From: Scatosoma sp045127595 | Lineage (GTDB): Bacteria; Bacillota; Clostridia; Christensenellales; Borkfalkiaceae | Assembly: GCA_045127595.1 (NCBI GenBank) | Contig: JBGVQS010000021.1 | Location: forward strand, 62,001 to 126,000 | DNA: 64,000 nt | Direction: 5' to 3' | Shown: piece by piece, positions 60,009 through 64,000 of the stretch | Layout: every line of letters begins with the position of its first letter | How positions within the stretch are numbered: position 1 is the stretch's first letter | Notes under the pieces: generated by a model | What the model was told of the DNA's origin: nothing | The model's input: only the letters and a program-made list of their open reading frames with translations | Database searches by the model: none | Program-made: the position numbers and the translations under genes

Positions 60009-60037
60009 TTTACAAACGTGGAAATTTATGCTATAAT
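60009..60037 (+). promoter_or_regulatory. Promoter for the serine dehydratase
   Basis: TTTACA (60009-60014), 17 bp and TATAAT (60032-60037). The upstream 110 bp holds no other clear element. Confidence 0.8.
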
Positions 60038-60076
60038 AACATAAATGATTTTTGAAAATCAGGGGTAAAATAAGAT

Positions 60077-61267
60077 ATGCACTCTTTAAAAGAATTATAC
60101 AGAATTGGGAAGGGACCTTCTTCTTCCCACACAATCGGTCCGGAACGTGCTTGTCGCTTGTTTAAGTCGGAAAATCCTACGGCGACTTCTTTTGCTGTGC
60201 GGCTGTTCGGTTCGCTTGCTAAAACGGGAATAGGGCATGGAACGGATAAGGTTATCGAGAGTATTTTGCCTTGCGTTACCATTGAATATGACGAAACAAC
60301 CGAGTGCTTGCATCCCAACACAATGGAACTCATCGCGTACATGGGTGGGGTAAAATGCAATTTCATGCGTGTTTATAGCGTTGGTGGCGGCGCGATTAAG
60401 GTGGAGGGGAGAGAAGATTTCGAAGGAAAGCATATATATAATATGCGGAAGATGTCGCAGATTCGTGCCTATTGCGAAAGTGCACATATGCGCTTATATG
60501 ACTACGTCTTTTCGTGCGAAGGGGAAGATTTAAAAGAATATCTTACCGAAGTTTGGGAAACAATGAAAGCGGCGGTGGCTCGTGGGGTTCGAAGCGAAGG
60601 GGTTTTGCCCGGCGGGTTAGACGTTGAGCGTCGCGCTAAGATTTTATTCAATGGAGAAACGCCGGAAGAAGCGGCAGAAGTTCGTGAAAATCGCTTGGTA
60701 TGCGCGTACGCCTTTGCCGTCAGTGAAGAAAATGCCGCTGGGGGAACAATCGTTACCGCGCCCACTTGCGGGGCTTGCGGCGTCTTGCCTGCCGTTTTAT
60801 GTTATATGCAAGAACGGAAAGGATACTCGGATGAAGAAATCATCAATGCGCTGGCAACGGCGGGTTTGGTGGGGAATTTGATCAAAACAAACGCGTCCAT
60901 ATCGGGCGCGGAATGCGGCTGTCAAGCGGAAATCGGAAGCGCGTGCTGTATGGCAACGGCGGCACTTGCTGAATTGCGCGGATTGACTTTAGGACAGATT
61001 GAATACGCAGCAGAAGTGGCAATGGAGCATCATTTAGGGTTGACGTGCGATCCGATTTGCGGTTTGGTGCAAATACCTTGTATTGAGCGAAATGCCGTAG
61101 CGGCGATGCGCGCGATCAATGCGGCTTCGTTGGCATATTTTCTTTCGGATAGTCGAAAAATTTCCTTTGATTTGGTTGTAGAAACGATGTACGAAACGGG
61201 AAAAGATCTGCGTCGTCCTTATCGTGAAACGGCGGAAGGCGGGCTTGCCAAGCTGTATAAACGGTAA
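60077..61267 (+). CDS. sdaA: Iron-sulfur L-serine ammonia-lyase, single chain
   Basis: 396 residues. The beta-like part has GPSSSHTIGPERAC and FGSLAKTGIGHGTDK; the alpha-like part has TAPTCGACGVLPAVL, AECGCQAEIGSACCM and CDPICGLVQIPC, giving the [4Fe-4S] cysteines. It splits serine into pyruvate and ammonia. The oxygen-sensitive cluster fits an anaerobe. Both halves are fused as in E. coli-type enzymes, though this one is shorter. A copy of the dispersed motif lies just after the stop. Confidence 0.92.
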   Translation: MHSLKELYRIGKGPSSSHTIGPERACRLFKSENPTATSFAVRLFGSLAKTGIGHGTDKVIESILPCVTIEYDETTECLHPNTMELIAYMGGVKCNFMRVYSVGGGAIKVEGREDFEGKHIYNMRKMSQIRAYCESAHMRLYDYVFSCEGEDLKEYLTEVWETMKAAVARGVRSEGVLPGGLDVERRAKILFNGETPEEAAEVRENRLVCAYAFAVSEENAAGGTIVTAPTCGACGVLPAVLCYMQERKGYSDEEIINALATAGLVGNLIKTNASISGAECGCQAEIGSACCMATAALAELRGLTLGQIEYAAEVAMEHHLGLTCDPICGLVQIPCIERNAVAAMRAINAASLAYFLSDSRKISFDLVVETMYETGKDLRRPYRETAEGGLAKLYKR

Positions 61268-61387
61268 AAGACGGGGGCAGGTATGCGTTGAACGTTTTTT
61301 ACGGCGGCGGAATTCCGCGCATACGCGCGCGCGTATAAAAAAGTTGAAAAAATTTTTTAAAATTCTGCAAAAAACAAGAAAAAACGC

Positions 61388-61416
61388 TTGACAAATATTT
61401 TGAAATAGATTATTAT
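61388..61416 (+). promoter_or_regulatory. Promoter of the tRNA cluster
   Basis: TTGACA (61388-61393), 17 bp and TATTAT (61411-61416), within the shared AAACGCTTGACA context. Confidence 0.85.
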
Positions 61417-61450
61417 ATACAAGCGTTGTTTTGAAACGCATAATGGTTAT

Positions 61451-61527
61451 GGCCCAGTAGCTCAGTTGGTTAGAGCGCCAGCCTGTCACGCTGGAGGTCG
61501 ACGGTTCGAGCCCGTTCTGGGTCGCCA
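61451..61527 (+). tRNA. tRNA-Asp (GTC)
   Basis: A 77-nt cloverleaf with acceptor stem GGCCCAG/CTGGGTC, anticodon loop CTGTCAC, G73 discriminator and encoded CCA. Confidence 0.96.
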
Positions 61528-61533
61528 TAACTT

Positions 61534-61609
61534 GCCTTGGTAGCTCAGTCGGTAGAGCAGCAGACTGAAAATCTGCCTGTCGGTGGTTCGATTCCGCCCC
61601 AAGGCACCA
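61534..61609 (+). tRNA. tRNA-Phe (GAA)
   Basis: A 76-nt cloverleaf with acceptor GCCTTGG/CCAAGGC, anticodon loop CTGAAAA and encoded CCA. Confidence 0.96.
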
Positions 61610-61650
61610 CCGAAAGGGGTAGCCGATTGCGAATCGGTGCGACAAGAGTT

Positions 61651-61726
61651 GCCGGTGTAGCTCAATTGGCAGAGCAGCTGATTTGTAATCAGCAGGTTGT
61701 GGGTTCGAGTCCAATCACCGGCTCCA
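61651..61726 (+). tRNA. tRNA-Thr (TGT)
   Basis: A 76-nt cloverleaf with acceptor GCCGGTG/CACCGGC, anticodon loop TTTGTAA and encoded CCA. Confidence 0.96.
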
Positions 61727-61743
61727 CAACAACAATTTTATAT

Positions 61744-61828
61744 GGGCAGATTCCAGAGCGGCCAAATGGATCAGACTGTAAATCTGACGTCTTCGACTTC
61801 GGTGGTTCGAATCCACCTCTGCCCACCA
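61744..61828 (+). tRNA. tRNA-Tyr (GTA)
   Basis: An 85-nt tRNA with long variable arm, acceptor GGGCAGA/TCTGCCC, anticodon loop CTGTAAA and encoded CCA. Probable integration target of the element that follows. Confidence 0.96.
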
Positions 61829-61872
61829 AAATGAGTTTTTATGCAAAAATCAATGCATAAAAGCTCATTTTT
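61828..61872 (+). terminator. Terminator of the tRNA cluster
   Basis: A long stem AAAATGAG-TTTTATGCA / TGCATAAAA-CTCATTTT (one mismatch) ends in T's. Confidence 0.85.
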
Positions 61873-61921
61873 CTTGTATAAATGATTGATTTATGCATTG
61901 AAATTTGCGACAATTACTACC

Positions 61922-61945
61922 TTTGGGGTGTAATTTGGGGTGTAA
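61922..61945. repeat. Tandem 12-bp repeat, possible integrase arm site
   Basis: TTTGGGGTGTAA occurs twice without a gap between the tRNA-Tyr gene and the integrase gene. Such direct repeats next to tyrosine integrases often bind the integrase N-terminal domain. Confidence 0.5.
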
Positions 61946-61956
61946 AATCCGTCTTT

Positions 61957-63252
61957 TTAAGCCGTTTGCGGCAACGGAAATTTCACCATTTGCATTTGTT
62001 CGTACATGAAGTCATCAGGGAAGTGCGTATAAACCTTTCCGACAAGTCGGTCAGGACTATCGCCCATCCAAATATCAACGATATCAGGTCGAACGTATTG
62101 CTGACAAATTGTCGCGAACGTATGCCGTAAACAATACGCCGTTTTTTCTGCAAGCAGTTCTTTCATAATATCATTGATTTTCAATCGGTGTAAATCCGTT
62201 GTTAAAGGTTTATTCCAGTCAATCAATTCCTGTGCCTGCGTAGGTATAGGAATTTTTTTGTACTCGATTTTCCCGTTTTTACGTTTACGGTTACGAGTGA
62301 TAAGAAAATCGCCTTCGCGGTGGGTTTCTTCATCAATTTCGCAAGGGCGTAAACCGAAGAAATAGAGTATGTAGGCGAATTGTCGGATATTATCGTATTT
62401 AGAGTCTTTAATGCGCTCTAAAAACGCTACAATTTCACCGTTGGATAAACTTTCGCGCGATTGTCTTTCGGCGCGCTTGAACTTGATTAAAGCCACGGGA
62501 TTATGCGTAATAATGCCGCTTGCCACCGCATACTTGAAAATTCCGTTAAAAAGAGTACGGAGTTCCTCGTATTTACGGGGCTTGACTTCTTTCAAAATGG
62601 CGTCGATGTCAATCGTTCGGATTTGAGCTATCGGTTTTTTACGGATTTCTTCGGGTAAGCCGTTAAAGTTTACCCTAAATCGCATATGTTCCTTATCGAC
62701 CACCGTACCTTTTTTATAGGCGTGCCATTCTTCGAAGATTTCTTCCAAAAGGTTGAATCCCGATTGTTGCTTGGCGACAAGGTATTTCCCGATATTGTCG
62801 GGCGTAGTTTTTTCTAAAAAGATACGTTTTGCCTCGTTGATATCAACGGACGCGGCGCGGATATTATATCCGTTCCTGCGATAACGTATTTCGTAGTAAA
62901 ACCCATTTTTACCGCTTTTTCTTTTGATGACGTGCGCTATATAGCCGTTAAGTATAAAATATTTCTTGAATGTTTTGTCCATACGTTTTACCTCGTTTTT
63001 CGTGAATGTAATAATGTTGGATTCCGCACTCTCGTCTATTATACACGGACTATTTTCAGTTGTATCAATATCCCCGTTGTACGCAGGGGGAGTATTGACG
63101 TTTCCCGAACGGATAAGGTTTTGCAAGGTTTCCACCGTAACGGATTCTTCCGCTAACTGTAAAACGAATTGCATATATTTATCGCCGCTCGGCGTGGTTG
63201 CTAAAAGTTGCAATAATTCTGTTAAATTTCTCTGTTTTTCTTGTCGATTCAT
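61957..63252 (-). CDS. Tyrosine recombinase / integrase of an integrated element
   Basis: From the ATG at 63252 the protein has 431 residues. Its arm-binding and core-binding parts precede a catalytic domain with YFFGLRPCEI (catalytic Arg), AYCLRHTFAT (His-x-x-Arg variant box), a downstream Trp/His-position segment WMGDSPDRLVG and the nucleophile Tyr in VYTHF. The gene points towards the tRNA cluster, 129 bp from tRNA-Tyr, as in elements inserted at tRNA 3' ends. AAAGGAGG lies very close to ATG 63252; MDKTFKKYF at 62980 is an alternative start with a normal RBS. Base use is richer in A and T than in the neighbours. Confidence 0.85.
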   Translation of the reverse strand: MNRQEKQRNLTELLQLLATTPSGDKYMQFVLQLAEESVTVETLQNLIRSGNVNTPPAYNGDIDTTENSPCIIDESAESNIITFTKNEVKRMDKTFKKYFILNGYIAHVIKRKSGKNGFYYEIRYRRNGYNIRAASVDINEAKRIFLEKTTPDNIGKYLVAKQQSGFNLLEEIFEEWHAYKKGTVVDKEHMRFRVNFNGLPEEIRKKPIAQIRTIDIDAILKEVKPRKYEELRTLFNGIFKYAVASGIITHNPVALIKFKRAERQSRESLSNGEIVAFLERIKDSKYDNIRQFAYILYFFGLRPCEIDEETHREGDFLITRNRKRKNGKIEYKKIPIPTQAQELIDWNKPLTTDLHRLKINDIMKELLAEKTAYCLRHTFATICQQYVRPDIVDIWMGDSPDRLVGKVYTHFPDDFMYEQMQMVKFPLPQTA

Positions 63253-63482
63253 ATCCTCCTTTATATGGCATTCAGTAAAACAAAAAAGACTTTTAAGGAG
63301 CGTGAAAGTAGGCAAAATCCTTTCGCGCCTAAGGTCTAAGGTTTTATTATTATAGCATTTGAGTTCGTCTTTGTCAATAAAATACGAACAAATGTTTGTA
63401 ATATTTTTAATAAAATTTTTATCTTGGATAGACAACATAATATCATATCCCGATAGAAAGGTCTACGACAAATTTTGTCGTA

Positions 63483-64000
63483 TTAGAAGAATAATGCTTT
63501 GTATTTTACTTGCGCGCGAGTTCTTCTGCGCCATACGGTTATACGGTCGATATCGAGAAATTCTGCGATTTCATTACAGGTCATGCCCGCCATATAGCAA
63601 TCCAATACAACGCGGTCACGAGGTTTAAGGTTGAGAAGTTCAATTTTCTTATCCACTTCCGTATAATCTTTTTCTTCGTAATGGTCGATTTCCACGGAAA
63701 TATTTTGCGCGTCAGTATTTTCTAAATCGCAATGACGAGCGATATGTCTGCGCATTCTATCGATATTACGACCGACCAACATATACGTAGCGTGTTTAAT
63801 CGTAATTTCTTGACCGTTTTTAATCATATAAACGTCGGTTAATTTTTTACCTACAAATTCGCATAAGAAACAAACGGCAGTCTGTACAAGGTCATACGCA
63901 TCTGAAAATACGTGATGGGAATCGTTACTACGATTCAAATCTTTTACAAGACCAACATAGAGCCATTCCAATGCATAACGAGCATACGCGTAACGACCAC
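63483..64000 (-). CDS. Sigma-70 region-4-like regulator of the element, partial
   Basis: The frame is open to the right edge (upstream residues read GRYAYARYA), so the N-terminus is missing. The C-terminal part has KIELLNLKPRDRVVLDCYMA and GMTCNEIAEFLDIDRITVWR, a helix-turn-helix like sigma region 4 or phage/ICE sigma-like regulators. It probably controls genes of the integrated element. The 230-bp gap to the integrase is A/T-rich with no clear feature besides the integrase RBS. Confidence 0.7.
   Translation of the reverse strand, partial: GRYAYARYALEWLYVGLVKDLNRSNDSHHVFSDAYDLVQTAVCFLCEFVGKKLTDVYMIKNGQEITIKHATYMLVGRNIDRMRRHIARHCDLENTDAQNISVEIDHYEEKDYTEVDKKIELLNLKPRDRVVLDCYMAGMTCNEIAEFLDIDRITVWRRRTRAQVKYKALFF

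Overview
The window looks like a chromosomal segment of an uncultured, probably anaerobic member of Bacillota (Clostridia-like). The evidence is a Firmicutes-type S10-spc-alpha ribosomal cluster with zinc-type S14, a Rex redox repressor, a TM1266-type hydrogenase-system regulator, an Fe-S L-serine dehydratase, a LemA/DUF2207 pair, and near-consensus sigma-A promoters with 17-bp spacers. I cannot name the genus.

Layout. 1-7.3 kb: envelope genes (the C-terminal part of an FtsX-like permease, a DUF378 protein, LemA plus DUF2207, and a 46-residue peptide gene overlapping a secreted BspA-type leucine-rich-repeat protein). 7.3-18.2 kb: a YegP-repeat protein, two FAD flavoproteins, an M20 dipeptidase, a RadC-like protein, a two-component system, a HAD phosphatase and CysK. 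18.2-24.1 kb: MgtE with a doubled N domain and a short leader ORF, then two secreted or membrane proteins of unknown role on either side of a RinA/ArpU-like regulator. 24.2-32.6 kb: a compact phage-type head module (large terminase, portal, scaffold-like protein, major capsid protein, connector and nozzle-like proteins) with no recognisable tail, lysis, replication or integrase genes. 32.7-40.9 kb: dut, trmB, a degenerate [FeFe]-hydrogenase-like protein with an acidic repeat tail, a structured RNA leader, a TM1266-like regulator, an ABC binding protein and permease without an ATPase, rex, tilS and hpt. 41.1-57.3 kb: the complete S10, spc and alpha clusters in the usual order, with rpmJ carrying an in-frame TGA. 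57.4-61.3 kb: nfeD plus a band-7 protein, degV and sdaA. 61.4-61.8 kb: tRNA-Asp, -Phe, -Thr and -Tyr. From 61.9 kb to the end: the integrase and a sigma-like regulator of an integrated element that probably entered at the tRNA-Tyr 3' end and runs off the window.

Points most worth following: (1) a dispersed DNA motif around GGGGGCAGGTATGCGTTGA, present in about eight copies, all on the + strand, inside genes, across start codons and between genes; (2) the tail-less head module with intact terminase catalytic residues; (3) the hydrogenase-like pseudoenzyme locus with its structured leader; (4) the stop codon inside rpmJ; (5) the leader ORF before the duplicated-domain MgtE. All function assignments come from reading the sequence and motifs by eye; no database search was run.
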